A stretch of 64,000 bases of DNA from CAWKDG01 sp963848355 (GCA_963848355.1 CAWKDG010000012.1:1054001-1118000); one strand, 5' to 3'; positions 49,145-58,975 are shown, counted from the first letter of the stretch. Translations and numbers: made by a program. The notes: generated by a model from the sequence alone, not told the origin.

Positions 49145-50119
49145 TCAGGTCGCGGTGGCTCCCTCGCCGAGCTTGGATCGGAGGTCCGCTTCGAAAGCGA
49201 GGATCTCCGGAGCCATCGCCTTGGCCCGCAGAGCCTCGAAACGGGGGTAGCCGGCGTCCCGCTCGGCATCCCATTCATCGGCGAAGCGACCCGACGCAAT
49301 GTCGTCGACGAGCTCCCGCATGGTGGTGACGAGGTCGAGGTGACTGTAGCGGTCGGCTCGCGACATCTGACCGTACTGACTGGTCGGTGAGTGGTACGCC
49401 ATCTGCGCGGCACCGCCCTCCAGTCGCACCAGGCGATAGGTCCGCTCCACCTCACCGGAGAGCACCAGCTCGGTCACGATGGCTTCGATGGGCACTCCCC
49501 GCTCCAGCATGACCTGCACGAACGACTCGCTGACGCGCCTGAGCGCCGGTGCCAACGCCTGCTCGACGGCCAGGTCCAGGACGGCCTCTTGCTCAGGGGT
49601 GATCTCGATGGCCCCCTGGCGCAGTCCACCGATGGCCCTGGCCACGGCCAGGATACGACGTCGGGCCGTGCCCGTGACGTCGCGGTGGATGCCCACGGCG
49701 GTGATGAAACCGACACCCTCGAGGTAACAGCGGCGAACTTCGGGGCCGAGCATCCGGGGCGCGATCATCCCCACGTCGCACGGGGGATCCAGCCGCCCGA
49801 AGGCCAGCGTGTATCCGCTGGCCACGATCACAGCCGCGTCGGGGCGCGGGCTCAACGGCAGGGTGGGGATGACGTCGTCGGGGACGAGCACGCACACCAC
49901 GTCGGCGCTGTTGGCGCCGTCGAGGTCGCTGGTGGCGAAACCGTCGCCTTCGGCCGCGTCGCGGCTCGGATCGGCCCGGACACAGACGACGACATCGATC
50001 CCCGAGTCGCGCAGGTTGAGGGCCCACGACCGGCCCTGGTTGCCATAACCGACCACGGCCACCCGCTGACCAGCGAGGACGTCGAGCTCGGCATCGGACT
50101 CGTTCAGGATCACAGTCAC
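49145..50119 (-). CDS. Ketol-acid reductoisomerase (IlvC) homologue
   Basis: A 324-residue protein with the KARI fold. The N-terminal Rossmann domain reads VAVVGYGNQGRSWALNLRDS, then ADVVCVLVPDDVIP; the C-terminal knotted helical domain has DLAVEQALAPALRRVSES and IVTELVLSGEVERTYRLV, which keep the acidic metal ligands (Asp, Glu, Glu, Glu), and GGAAQMAYHSPTSQYG in place of the usual SISNTAEYG. Classical KARI makes dihydroxy-isovalerate in valine/isoleucine synthesis; here no ilvB, ilvN or leu genes are near and the substrate loop is changed, so a different 2-keto acid is likely. The GTG at 50119 is preceded by TACGGT-N7, implying a leaderless transcript. Confidence 0.75.
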   Translation of the reverse strand: MTVILNESDAELDVLAGQRVAVVGYGNQGRSWALNLRDSGIDVVVCVRADPSRDAAEGDGFATSDLDGANSADVVCVLVPDDVIPTLPLSPRPDAAVIVASGYTLAFGRLDPPCDVGMIAPRMLGPEVRRCYLEGVGFITAVGIHRDVTGTARRRILAVARAIGGLRQGAIEITPEQEAVLDLAVEQALAPALRRVSESFVQVMLERGVPIEAIVTELVLSGEVERTYRLVRLEGGAAQMAYHSPTSQYGQMSRADRYSHLDLVTTMRELVDDIASGRFADEWDAERDAGYPRFEALRAKAMAPEILAFEADLRSKLGEGATAT

Positions 50120-50126
50120 GTTTGTG

Positions 50127-50132
50127 ACCGTA
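50127..50132 (-). promoter_or_regulatory. -10 box for a leaderless transcript of the reductoisomerase homologue
   Basis: TACGGT on the minus strand, 7 bases before the GTG start at 50119, identical in sequence and spacing to the box before the leader peptide at 3795. No clear -35 box. Confidence 0.45.
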
Positions 50133-50347
50133 CCCCTTTCCGTGCCGGGCGACCCGACTCGGCCGCCGGCTGACGGTTGCGGTAGGCCTCGACTGATCGT
50201 TCCCCAGGATGCCGGGACGCCTCCACCGTTGGGCAAACGTTGTGCAAGGCACCTGTCCCGCACGTCGACCACTTAGCTGGATCCTGTGACTCCCTGATGT
50301 ACCGACTCCGACCGGAGGCCGGCATCGAGAGGGCAAGAGGTGGCCTG

Positions 50348-52636
50348 ATGGCGAACGTCGAGCGATCAGCGGTTGACGCGGTCAGTTCCGCGCCCGCCAC
50401 GAAGGTCCGCTCGGGGATCGTGGACCGGGTGGCGCACCCCATCAACCTGGCCGTTCCCGTGGTGGCCGTCGCCTTCTACCTCCTGTGGAGGCACCACCTG
50501 ATCGCCTCGATCCCCTATTGGGCCATCCTGGCCACCCTTCTGGTCGCCGAGGGCACCAGCGTGGTCGCCTTCGGACTGTGGGGCGAGGCGCGCGTCGGAT
50601 GGCGGTTGTGGGCCCTGGTGGGTGCCGATCTGGGTGCCATCGGTGCGGTGATCTACGCCATCGGCTGGGGCCCCGTCTTCGCCATCGCTCTCATCCTGGG
50701 CGCCGCCGACATGATGCGCCGCTCGGGCTCGTCGGTGACCAAGCCGGCCATCGTGGCCAGCACCGTCTTCATCGGGGTGGGCCAACTCGGAGTGGGTATC
50801 GGCTTCGTTCCCTCGCTCATCCACCCGCCGTTGGCCCACAGCTTGGCCGGCTTGGAGTGGGCGGGATTGATACTTACCATCGCTCTGCTCGGTTGGTTCG
50901 CCGCCGGGTGGGAAAAAGCCGAAGAGGAGCTCCGCCACCGCGAGCGTCATTTCTCTGCGCTCGTCACCAACTCACGGGACATCGTGATCGTGGCCGGGGC
51001 GGACGGCGTCTTGAAGTACACGAGTCCGGCGTTCGAGTCGGTGCTCGGCTACACGAGCGCCGACGCCCACAGTCTGATGGGGGACGTGATGCTGCACCCC
51101 GACGACAGGACGGCGTTGCGCGCCGCCATGTCCGCCGCCGGGCTGTCGAACTCTTCCGCCATCAACGAAGAGATCCGACTCCGACGGGCCGACGGCGAAT
51201 GGATGTGGTTCGAAGCCGCCATCAGCAATCTGACCGACGATCCTGACGTGAACGGCTTCGTGGCCGACCTCCGCGACATCACCCGCCGCAAGGATGCGGA
51301 AGAGCGTCTGGCCCACGCCGCTCTCCACGACGCACTGACCGGTCTACCCAACCGCACCCTGATCCTCGACCGGACCGAGCAGATGCTCACCCGGGCCCGG
51401 CGGTCGCGTCAGTCGGTGGCCGCCCTTTTCATCGATCTCGACAACTTCAAGGACATCAATGACACGCTGGGCCACGAAGCGGGCGACAAGCTCCTACGGG
51501 CCTTGGCCCAACGGTTCGAAGGGATGCTGCGCGCCAGCGACACCGTGGGCCGCATGGGCGGTGACGAGTTCGTCGTCCTGACCGAATCGGTGTCCGAAGC
51601 GGCCGGCCCGGAAATGGTGGCTGAGCGCATCCAGGACGTGCTGCGAGAGCCATTCCGCGTCGAGGGGTTCGAGACGGTGCCACTCATCGTCTCGGCCAGC
51701 ATCGGTATCGCCATCGGGGACCGGCCCTCGGCCGACGAGCTGCTGCGCGACGCCGACATCGCTTTGTACCGGGCCAAGGCTCTGGGCAAGGACCGGTCGG
51801 CCGTCTTCGAGCCGGCCATGCAGTCGGCCGTGTCCGACCGGCTCGAGCTGGAGATGGACCTGCGATCAGCGCTGGACCACGACGAATTCCTCCTTCTCTA
51901 CCAGCCCGTCTTCGACCTGGACAACGTGCGCGCCTGTGGGGTGGAGGCCTTGATCCGGTGGCGTCACCCGACACGCGGTCTCCTCGCCCCCGATCTGTTC
52001 ATCCCGACCCTGGAGGACACGGGACTGATCGTCGAGGTCGGGCGTTGGGTCCTCGTCGAGGCGTGTCGGCAGGCGGCGGCATGGCACGAACGCGGTCACG
52101 AGATCACCATGTCGGTGAACGTCTCCATGCGCCAGCTCGACACCGACGTCCTCGTCGACCACGTCCGCCACGCGCTGTCGGCCAGCGGGCTCGACCCCGG
52201 CTCCCTCATCCTGGAAGTCACCGAGACCACCCTCATGCGCGACACCGACGCCACGGTGAGCCGTCTCAGGGCGCTGAAGGAGCTCGGTGTGCTCGTCGCC
52301 ATCGACGATTTCGGCACCGGGTACTCCTCGTTGGCCTACCTCCGGCAGTTCCCGGTCGACGCCCTCAAGATCGACCGGTCCTTCGTGGCGGCCATGGGCG
52401 ATTCCTCCGAGTCGGTCGCACTCGTCCACACCCTGGTCCAGCTCGGTCGCTCGCTGGGGATCGAGACCTTGGCCGAAGGGATCGAAGACCAATGGCAGCT
52501 GGAACGCCTGCAGGGTGAGCGCTGCGAGCTCGGACAGGGCTTCCTCTTCTCCCGGCCTGTCGACCCGACGGCCGTCGAGGCCCTGTTTGCGCAGGTGCCC
52601 GAGCACCGGGAACCGACGGTCGCATCGGAACGGTGA
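50348..52636 (+). CDS. Membrane PAS-GGDEF-EAL protein (c-di-GMP turnover)
   Basis: A 762-residue protein: about six membrane helices (30-195), a PAS domain (205-320; HFSALVTNSRDIVIVAG through GFVADLRDITRRKDAEERL), GGDEF (330-490) and EAL (505-750). The cyclase motif GRMGGDEFVVL is intact with an RASD inhibitory site; the phosphodiesterase motifs EALIRW, NVSMRQL, EVTETTL, DDFGTGYSS and KIDRSF are also intact. Both activities are possible, with PAS as the sensor. The ATG at 50348 with AGAGG upstream is preferred over an in-frame start at 50240 that would add a Cys/His-rich non-conserved stretch. Confidence 0.93.
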   Translation: MANVERSAVDAVSSAPATKVRSGIVDRVAHPINLAVPVVAVAFYLLWRHHLIASIPYWAILATLLVAEGTSVVAFGLWGEARVGWRLWALVGADLGAIGAVIYAIGWGPVFAIALILGAADMMRRSGSSVTKPAIVASTVFIGVGQLGVGIGFVPSLIHPPLAHSLAGLEWAGLILTIALLGWFAAGWEKAEEELRHRERHFSALVTNSRDIVIVAGADGVLKYTSPAFESVLGYTSADAHSLMGDVMLHPDDRTALRAAMSAAGLSNSSAINEEIRLRRADGEWMWFEAAISNLTDDPDVNGFVADLRDITRRKDAEERLAHAALHDALTGLPNRTLILDRTEQMLTRARRSRQSVAALFIDLDNFKDINDTLGHEAGDKLLRALAQRFEGMLRASDTVGRMGGDEFVVLTESVSEAAGPEMVAERIQDVLREPFRVEGFETVPLIVSASIGIAIGDRPSADELLRDADIALYRAKALGKDRSAVFEPAMQSAVSDRLELEMDLRSALDHDEFLLLYQPVFDLDNVRACGVEALIRWRHPTRGLLAPDLFIPTLEDTGLIVEVGRWVLVEACRQAAAWHERGHEITMSVNVSMRQLDTDVLVDHVRHALSASGLDPGSLILEVTETTLMRDTDATVSRLRALKELGVLVAIDDFGTGYSSLAYLRQFPVDALKIDRSFVAAMGDSSESVALVHTLVQLGRSLGIETLAEGIEDQWQLERLQGERCELGQGFLFSRPVDPTAVEALFAQVPEHREPTVASER

Positions 52637-52773
52637 CCGGACGCTGACTGCCTGGACGAGATCCTCCCCGGCTCCACCAGTCGAACGAGCGACCCACTCC
52701 CTGAGTCCTGCCGCCGCCCGGCTGAGCACGCTCGCCGGCTTTTCTCTATACCTTTGACGGAGGAGATGAGCCG

Positions 52774-53892
52774 ATGATCGTCGGGGTGCCACGGGAGCGC
52801 ATGGAGGACGAGTATCGGGTGGCCATCACGCCCGCCGGCGTCCGTGAGCTCACCTCCACCGGGCACACCGTGCTCGTCGAGCGCGGCGCCGGCGACGGAT
52901 CTTCCATCGCCGATGACGTCTTCACCCGGACCGGGGCGGAGATCGTGGCCGACCCTGAAGACATCTGGGCCCGGGCGGACCTCGTCTTGAAGGTGAAAGA
53001 GCCCGTACCCGAGGAGTACGGCCGTCTCGGCCTGCGACGGGGACAGGTCCTCTTCACCTACCTGCACCTCGCCGCCTCGCGGTCGTGTACCGATGCGCTC
53101 CTGGCCGGCGGGAACACGGCCATCGCCTACGAAACGGTGCAGCTGCCGGACGGGTCGCTGCCCCTGCTCACCCCGATGAGCGAGGTCGCCGGCCGCATGG
53201 CACCCGTCGTCGGTGCCCACCACCTGATGCGACCCGGCGGCGGACGCGGTGTGCTCGTCTGCGGTGTGCCCGGAGTCCGTTCGGCCAAGGTGGTCATCCT
53301 GGGCGCCGGCATCGCCGGCATGGCGGCGGCCACCCTGGCCGTCGGTCTGCACTGCGACGTGTACATCCTCGACCGCAACCTGGAACGGCTGCGGCAGGTG
53401 GACCACCACTTCCGGGGCGAGCTCGAGACGGTGGCATCGAGCACCCACGCCATCGAGGAGACCTGTCTCGAGGCCGACATCGTGATCGGCGCCGTCCTGG
53501 TCGTCGGCGCCCGCGCCCCCAGACTGGTGACGGACGAGCTCGTCGCCGCCATGCGCCCGGGGTCGGTGCTGGTCGACATCTCGGTCGACCAAGGAGGATG
53601 CTTCGAGTCGACCCACCCCACCACCCACTCGCATCCGACCTTCGAGGTGGCGAACTCCCTCTTCTACTGCGTGGCCAACATGCCCGGCGCCGTCCCCCAC
53701 ACCTCCACCCACGCACTCGTCAACGCCACGTTGCCCTACACACTCGAGATCGCGGGAAACGGCTGGCGCCACGCCGTGCGCACCGACGATGCCCTGGCCC
53801 GGGGGGTCAACGTCGTGGAGGGACGAGTGACCTATGAGCCAGTGGCCGATGCCCATGGGCTTCCCTACGCACCGCTGAGTACAATCGTGTGA
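52774..53892 (+). CDS. ald: Alanine dehydrogenase
   Basis: Oxidative deamination of L-alanine to pyruvate and ammonia with NAD, or the reverse. The 372-residue protein has normal family length: GVPRERMEDEYRVAITPAGV (substrate Arg), VLKVKEPVPEEY (Lys), FTYLHLAA (His), the Rossmann VVILGAGIAGMAAATLAVGL, DISVDQGGCFES (Asp) and VANMPGAVPHTSTHAL. The ATG has GGAGGAG about 10 bases upstream. It stands alone between a c-di-GMP enzyme and a peptidase; the promoter of the peptidase gene lies in its last codons. Confidence 0.95.
   Translation: MIVGVPRERMEDEYRVAITPAGVRELTSTGHTVLVERGAGDGSSIADDVFTRTGAEIVADPEDIWARADLVLKVKEPVPEEYGRLGLRRGQVLFTYLHLAASRSCTDALLAGGNTAIAYETVQLPDGSLPLLTPMSEVAGRMAPVVGAHHLMRPGGGRGVLVCGVPGVRSAKVVILGAGIAGMAAATLAVGLHCDVYILDRNLERLRQVDHHFRGELETVASSTHAIEETCLEADIVIGAVLVVGARAPRLVTDELVAAMRPGSVLVDISVDQGGCFESTHPTTHSHPTFEVANSLFYCVANMPGAVPHTSTHALVNATLPYTLEIAGNGWRHAVRTDDALARGVNVVEGRVTYEPVADAHGLPYAPLSTIV
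53880..53885 (+). promoter_or_regulatory. -10 box of the second sedolisin gene
   Basis: TACAAT, close to consensus, overlaps the end of the ald coding region. The start of transcription would be near 53892, about 45 bases before the peptidase ATG. No good -35 box is seen. Confidence 0.4.
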
Positions 53893-53937
53893 GATTCGGC
53901 GGGCACCGGCGGGCGGTGCGCGTGCTTGGGGGCCATG

Positions 53938-55344
53938 ATGCGAGTTCCACGGTTTGCTGCTGTGGTGACCGGCCCTCTGCTGATCGTGGCCGTGGCCGGG
54001 GCCACGGTGGGCGGAGCGAGCGCCGCGCCCTCGACCATCTCACCGACGGCGGTGCTCATCCATCCCGACCAGATCTACGCCGGGACGGTGAACACCGGTC
54101 CTCCGACCACTGCCCACTGCGAAGCCGCCTTCCACGTGGCGTGCTATCAGCCGGACCAGATCCAACAGGCGTACAACCTGCCCACGCTCTTCTCGAAAGG
54201 GATCACGGGAACGGGTGAGACGATTGTCATCGTCGATTCCTACGGTTCGCCGACCATCGGCCACGACCTGAACGTCTTCGACAGGACCTTCGGTCTGCCC
54301 GCCCCTCCCTCGTTCACCGTGATCCAGCCGGCCGGGCCGGTCCCGCCCTACGTGGCCGACAGCAACCGCGAGGGGTGGGCCGGTGAGACCAACCTCGATG
54401 TCGAGTACGCCCATACCGTGGCACCGGGAGCCAACATCCTCCTCGTCGAGACCCCGACCTCGGAGGACGAGGGAACGACCGGATTCCCCCAGATCGTCGA
54501 GGCGGAGCAGTACGTGATCGACCACAAGCTGGGCGACGTGATCAGCCAGAGCTTCAGCGCGACCGAGCAGACCTTTCCCTCGGCGCAGGCGCTCTTGGCC
54601 CTGCGGACCGCGTACATCGATGCCGACCAGCATCATGTGACCGTCCTCGCCGCCTCGGGTGACAGCGGGGCCGCCGACGTCAGGTTCCAGGGTGTGGACT
54701 ACTACGACCACCCGGTGACATCGTGGCCCGACAGCGACCCACTCGTGACCGGGGTCGGTGGCACCCAGCTCCACCTGGACGCCAAGGGCAACCGCACCGC
54801 CCCGGACAACGTCTGGAACGACACCTACAACGTCCCCACCAACCAGTTCATCTTCGGGAACGCCGGCCCGAATCCCCTCGCCGGAGGCGGGGGGCTCTCG
54901 ATCATCTTCCCCCGGCCCTCCTATCAGGACAGCGTGAAGGCGGTTGTCGGCGACCAGAGGGGTGTACCGGACATCTCCATGAGCGCCGCCTGCAACGGCG
55001 CCGTCGACGCCTACCAGAGCTTCCCGGGCCAGCCGGTGGGCTGGTACCCGGTGTGCGGGACGAGCGAGGCCACCCCTCTGTTCGCCGGCATCGTGGCCCT
55101 GGCCGACCAGCAGGCCGGCCACCGGCTCGGACTGATCAACCCGGCGCTGTACGCCATGTCGGCCAGCGGGGCCCCGGGGATCGTGGACGTGACCACGGGC
55201 GACAATACGGTGTCGTTCCCACAGAACGGGTCGGAGCACACGGTGACGGGCTTCTCGGCGCAACCCGGGTACGACCTGGCGTCAGGGGTCGGCACCGTCG
55301 ACGCCAGTACGTTCGTTCCGGAGCTGGCCCAAGCGGCTCAGTGA
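53938..55344 (+). CDS. S53 (sedolisin/kumamolisin) family peptidase, secreted, without prodomain
   Basis: A 468-residue secreted serine-carboxyl peptidase. Signal peptide MRVPRFAAVVTGPLLIVAVA, cleavage after GASAA near residue 30. Catalytic Glu150 and Asp154 in GETNLDVEYAH, oxyanion Asp242 in AASGDSGAAD and Ser376 in CGTSEATPLFAG, with GVPDISMSA near the calcium site, are all canonical, so it should be active, probably in acid. As in the 21138-22388 protein, the long activation prodomain of the family is missing. The ATG at 53938 follows GGGGG by 5 bases; an ATG at 53935 is also in frame. Confidence 0.9.
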   Translation: MRVPRFAAVVTGPLLIVAVAGATVGGASAAPSTISPTAVLIHPDQIYAGTVNTGPPTTAHCEAAFHVACYQPDQIQQAYNLPTLFSKGITGTGETIVIVDSYGSPTIGHDLNVFDRTFGLPAPPSFTVIQPAGPVPPYVADSNREGWAGETNLDVEYAHTVAPGANILLVETPTSEDEGTTGFPQIVEAEQYVIDHKLGDVISQSFSATEQTFPSAQALLALRTAYIDADQHHVTVLAASGDSGAADVRFQGVDYYDHPVTSWPDSDPLVTGVGGTQLHLDAKGNRTAPDNVWNDTYNVPTNQFIFGNAGPNPLAGGGGLSIIFPRPSYQDSVKAVVGDQRGVPDISMSAACNGAVDAYQSFPGQPVGWYPVCGTSEATPLFAGIVALADQQAGHRLGLINPALYAMSASGAPGIVDVTTGDNTVSFPQNGSEHTVTGFSAQPGYDLASGVGTVDASTFVPELAQAAQ

Positions 55345-55371
55345 CGAAGCCGCGTCACTGACGGAATCGGC

Positions 55372-56935
55372 TCATGCCAGCCGGGGGAAGAGCTTCCCGG
55401 CGATCCAGTGCACGCACTCGAGAGCCAGGGCCGGGGAGATCTCGGCATTGGGATCGAACGGCGCCGAGGGCACCGACATCCCGGAGTCCCTGGCGTGGTG
55501 GAGAAGACCGTGGCACAGGTGTTTGCCGAGCATGCTGAGGGAACCACCGGCGGCCACCCGCTCCACCTGGAAGTCGGGGACCGGTCGCGGCGTGACACTC
55601 GGGCCACGTGTCCGGATCCCGGGGCACGTCCAGACTGAGCACGTCGTGGAAGGTCCGGGCGGCGGCGTCGCGACCGGTGAACGGCGTCCCCAGATCCCAG
55701 ACCTCCCGGAGGGTGGCGATCATCGACGTGTGCCGGTACTCGTCGGTGAGGACGACCTCCTTCTCGACCCAGGGCGAGACGATGATGGCCGGGACCCGGT
55801 AACCGGACCGGTCGAACCGGAAGCCGAGCTCTCCGTCAGCAGCCGAGGCGGTCGGGCGGCGGAACCGGCCCGGGCGGCACATGGTCATAGGTGCCGCCGG
55901 GCTCGTCCCAGCCGATGAACAGGGTCGTGTTGAAGACGTTCGATCCGTCGCCGTCGACGGAGCCGACCGGACGGCGTCGTAGATGCGGGCCAGGAACGCC
56001 TCTCCGGCCAGGATCGACGACGGTGGGTCGATCGGGACCTCGAAGCCCGGGAGCAGGGCCCGTCCGAAGGCGGGGTGGTAGTCGCTGTGGCCGGCCAGCA
56101 GGTTGGGCTCGATGAGGGAGAAGTGGGGCAGGGTGCCTGCGGCCGCGTCCCGCTCGAACTCGGAGAACGGGCACGAAGTTGGTGGCGAACCGCTCTCGGA
56201 GGCGCGCCATGTGGATGATCCCGGTGAAGGAGATCGGGTCGGGCTCGAGCACATAGACCTTCCACGTCTTCCCGTGCCGTTCGAGCCGCTCGAAGATGGT
56301 CTCGGCCCGGTTGTGGCGCATGAAGTTGCTCATGGGCCGGTTGACGACGAACCCCGAGGACGTCGCCGCCGTCCAGAACGAGCGGTTGGTCATGGTCTGG
56401 GACGGGACCTCGCTGAACCAGTGGTCGAACACGCCGAAGCCCCGGGCGATGTCGCTGATGACGGGGACCTGCTCGGGGGTGTAGCCCGTCATGATCTGCG
56501 CTGTACTCGTCGTAGGTCGGCTGCCGACCCATCTCGACGGTGAAGAAGTTGATGTAGTCGGTGACGAAGCCGTCCATGGTCGGGACTCCGGCCGTCGGCC
56601 GGGACGTTGAACGGCGCCACCATCTCGGTGGCGTCCTTGAAGCGGTTGGCCTCGTCCAGGATGTTGAACAGCTGGGTGTTGGTGTGCTGGTACTCCTCAC
56701 CCGCGTCCGGGTTCGGAGAGTCCATCGACGTGGCCACGCCGTAGGGGACGACCTGGCGCTCGGCGCCGTGTTCGGCCCAGTCGGGGATCGGATTGGACAG
56801 GTTCTTGCCGATCACCCCCTCGAACGACGGGACCTCGCCGGGCTGGTAGAGCCGGCCGAGCAGGTTGTCGAACGAGCGGTTCTCGAAGAGGACCAGGACC
56901 ACGTGGTCCAGGGCATTCGCACGTTCGGACGGCAT
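55372..56935 (-). pseudogene. Phosphoesterase (phospholipase C/acid phosphatase-like) with six frame breaks
   Basis: Conceptual joining of three frames gives a protein of about 520 residues of the phosphoesterase family that includes phospholipase C and AcpA. It starts MPSERANALDHVVLVLFENR, the usual N-terminus with the metal-binding Glu-Asn and SFDNLLG, continues MDGFVTDYINFFTVEMG, YTPEQVPVISDIARGFGVFDHWF, LPHFSLIEPN, FNTTLFIGWDEPGGTYDHVPPG, VPAIIVSPWVEKE and ends WIAGKLFPRLA. Frame changes fall near 56595, 56503, 56168, 55972, 55845 and 55605. No signal peptide is seen. Its ATG is only 16 bases from the divergent fucosidase ATG. Either decayed gene or a patch of poor sequence; neighbours on both sides are intact. 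Confidence 0.75.
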
Positions 56936-56951
56936 GGCGCAATCTAACCTC

Positions 56952-58436
56952 ATGGCGTACGAGGGGACGTGGGAGTCCGTGACGGCCCACCGGGTGCCCG
57001 CGTGGTTCGAGGAGGCGAAGCTCGGTGTCTTCCTCCACTGGGGTCTGTACTCCGTCCCGGCGTGGGCTCCCCGGGTGCCCGACATCCAGACCATCCTCCG
57101 GAGCCACGGCCCGGCGTGGATGCTCCGCCACAATCCGTACGCCGAGTGGTACGCCAACACCGTCCAGCTGCCGGACAGCCCGACCCGACGGCACCACGAC
57201 GAGACCTTCGGTCCCGGCTTCCCCTACGACGGCTTCGTCCCGATGTTCGACGACGCCTCGCGTGGCGCCGACGTCTCCGCCCTGGCCTCGGTCTGCCGAC
57301 GCGCCGGGGCCCGGTACGTCGTGCTGACCACGAAGCACCACGACGGCTTCTGCTTGTGGCCGACGGCCGCCCCCCATCCGGTGAAGGGCGTCTACCACTC
57401 GCGACGCGACCTGGTCGGGGACGTGACCGACGCCGTCCGGGATCAGGGCATGCGGATGGGTCTGTACTACTCGGGCGGATACGACTGGCCGTACAACAAG
57501 GTCGTCTTGCGGGGACTGGGCGACGCCCTGCTGGCGGTCCCCACCGGCGTCGAGTACGCCCGCTACGCCGAAACCCACGTGCGAGATCTCATCCGCCGGT
57601 ACCGGCCGTCGGTGCTGTGGAACGACATCGGCTGGCCCGCGGCCGGCAACCTCCCGGCCTTGTTCGCCGACTACTACAACAGCGTCGAGGACGGAGTCGT
57701 GAACGACCGGTGGGTGCAGTCGACGCGGCGGGGTCCGTTCACCGACGGAGTCCTACGCATGGCCGCCGGTGCCATCCAACGGGGGTGGCGCCTGGTACCC
57801 GACCGGTACAAACAGCTCACCTTCCCCGGGGCCCGCCACGCCGACTTCACCACCGCCGAGTACAGCCGATCGGACCGCATCGTGACACGGAAGTGGGAGG
57901 CCACCCGGGGGGTGGGCCACAGCTTCGGTGCCAACCACAACGAAGCCCCCGAGGACGTCATCTCCGCCACCGACCTCGTCCGGCTCCTGATCGATGTGGT
58001 GGCCAAGAACGGGAACCTGCTCATCGGAGTGGGGCCCGCCCCCGACGGCACACTTCCCGACTGGCAGGTGGCCCCGCTGATCGGGCTGGGCCGGTGGCTG
58101 CACGGCCACGGCGAAGCCGTCTACGGCACCCGGCCGTGGACGGTGCCGTCGACGACGACCTCGGAGGGGACCGATGTCCGCTTCACACAGGGCCGTGAAG
58201 CGCTGTACGCCGCCCTTCTCGCACCGCCGGGTGCCCGTCGTATCGTTCTGCGGGGGCTGGTCGCCCGGCACCTGCGTCAGGTGGATCTCCTGGGCGCGGA
58301 CGACGGTGCCGTGGACTGGAGCGTGGACGGCGGCTCGCTGTCGGTGATCCTCCCCGAGCGGCTCCCCGTCTCGCCCGTGCACGTGCTGCGCCTGACACCG
58401 GTGTCGGAGCTCGGCGTCCCCGAGAAGTCCTCATGA
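56952..58436 (+). CDS. Alpha-L-fucosidase (GH29)
   Basis: A 494-residue glycoside hydrolase releasing fucose from glycans, apparently cytoplasmic (no signal). GH29 landmarks: AKLGVFLHWGLYSVPAWAP, ARYVVLTTKHHDGFCLWPT, GLYYSGGYDW, the nucleophile Asp in PSVLWNDIGWP and a C-terminal beta domain with KNGNLLIGVGPAPDG. The ATG at 56952 is preferred, with an in-frame ATG at 56934 sharing CATG with the start of the opposite phosphoesterase. It converges with the cupin gene. Confidence 0.9.
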   Translation: MAYEGTWESVTAHRVPAWFEEAKLGVFLHWGLYSVPAWAPRVPDIQTILRSHGPAWMLRHNPYAEWYANTVQLPDSPTRRHHDETFGPGFPYDGFVPMFDDASRGADVSALASVCRRAGARYVVLTTKHHDGFCLWPTAAPHPVKGVYHSRRDLVGDVTDAVRDQGMRMGLYYSGGYDWPYNKVVLRGLGDALLAVPTGVEYARYAETHVRDLIRRYRPSVLWNDIGWPAAGNLPALFADYYNSVEDGVVNDRWVQSTRRGPFTDGVLRMAAGAIQRGWRLVPDRYKQLTFPGARHADFTTAEYSRSDRIVTRKWEATRGVGHSFGANHNEAPEDVISATDLVRLLIDVVAKNGNLLIGVGPAPDGTLPDWQVAPLIGLGRWLHGHGEAVYGTRPWTVPSTTTSEGTDVRFTQGREALYAALLAPPGARRIVLRGLVARHLRQVDLLGADDGAVDWSVDGGSLSVILPERLPVSPVHVLRLTPVSELGVPEKSS

Positions 58437-58447
58437 GGGTCGACCAC

Positions 58448-58975
58448 CTAGTCGCGTGTCTCCCCCTCGACGACCCAACGCTGCCGGAGATCCTCGAGCC
58501 AGGCCGGGAGCTCGATCTCGGGATCGGGCAGGGCCTGGGCTCCGCGGTCGGCCAGCGCCTTGTGGAACGCGTCGGTGTCGTCCCCCCACGACCGGGGATC
58601 GCCCATCATCACCTCGAGCAGCACGGTGCCGTTGCTCCCGGCCACGAAGGGACCAAAGGCGGCCCCCAAGGGAAGCTCGATGTGGGTGCCGGCCGGGCAG
58701 TGGCGGTCGCCGCACCACATCTCTCCCTCGATGACGAAGAGGACATGGGGGCTGTAGTGGCCGTGGCGCCGGACGACCACGCCGGGGTCCCACTTGGCGT
58801 ACAGGGACAGGTACTGGGGATCGGGTGAGAACGCCAGCCACTTCTCCCACACCGAGGAGACCGAACCGTCTGCCTGGCGGATCGCCTTCACCTGCTGCCA
58901 GCCGACGTCGGGATCGTCGACGTGACGGAAGGTGGGCGCCAGTCCCGGTACCTTGACGTCGGTCTCGTCAGCCAT
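58448..58975 (-). CDS. Cupin-domain protein
   Basis: A 175-residue single-domain cupin. Motif 1 is visible as VVVRRHGHYSPHVLFVIEGEMWCG (two His and one Glu for metal) and motif 2 as PAGTHIELPLGAAFGPFVAG. Such proteins can be dioxygenases, isomerases or ligand-binding proteins; the ChrR/acetylacetone-cleaving type is a possibility. No further context: it is convergent with the fucosidase and precedes nothing in the same transcript. Confidence 0.8.
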   Translation of the reverse strand: MADETDVKVPGLAPTFRHVDDPDVGWQQVKAIRQADGSVSSVWEKWLAFSPDPQYLSLYAKWDPGVVVRRHGHYSPHVLFVIEGEMWCGDRHCPAGTHIELPLGAAFGPFVAGSNGTVLLEVMMGDPRSWGDDTDAFHKALADRGAQALPDPEIELPAWLEDLRQRWVVEGETRD

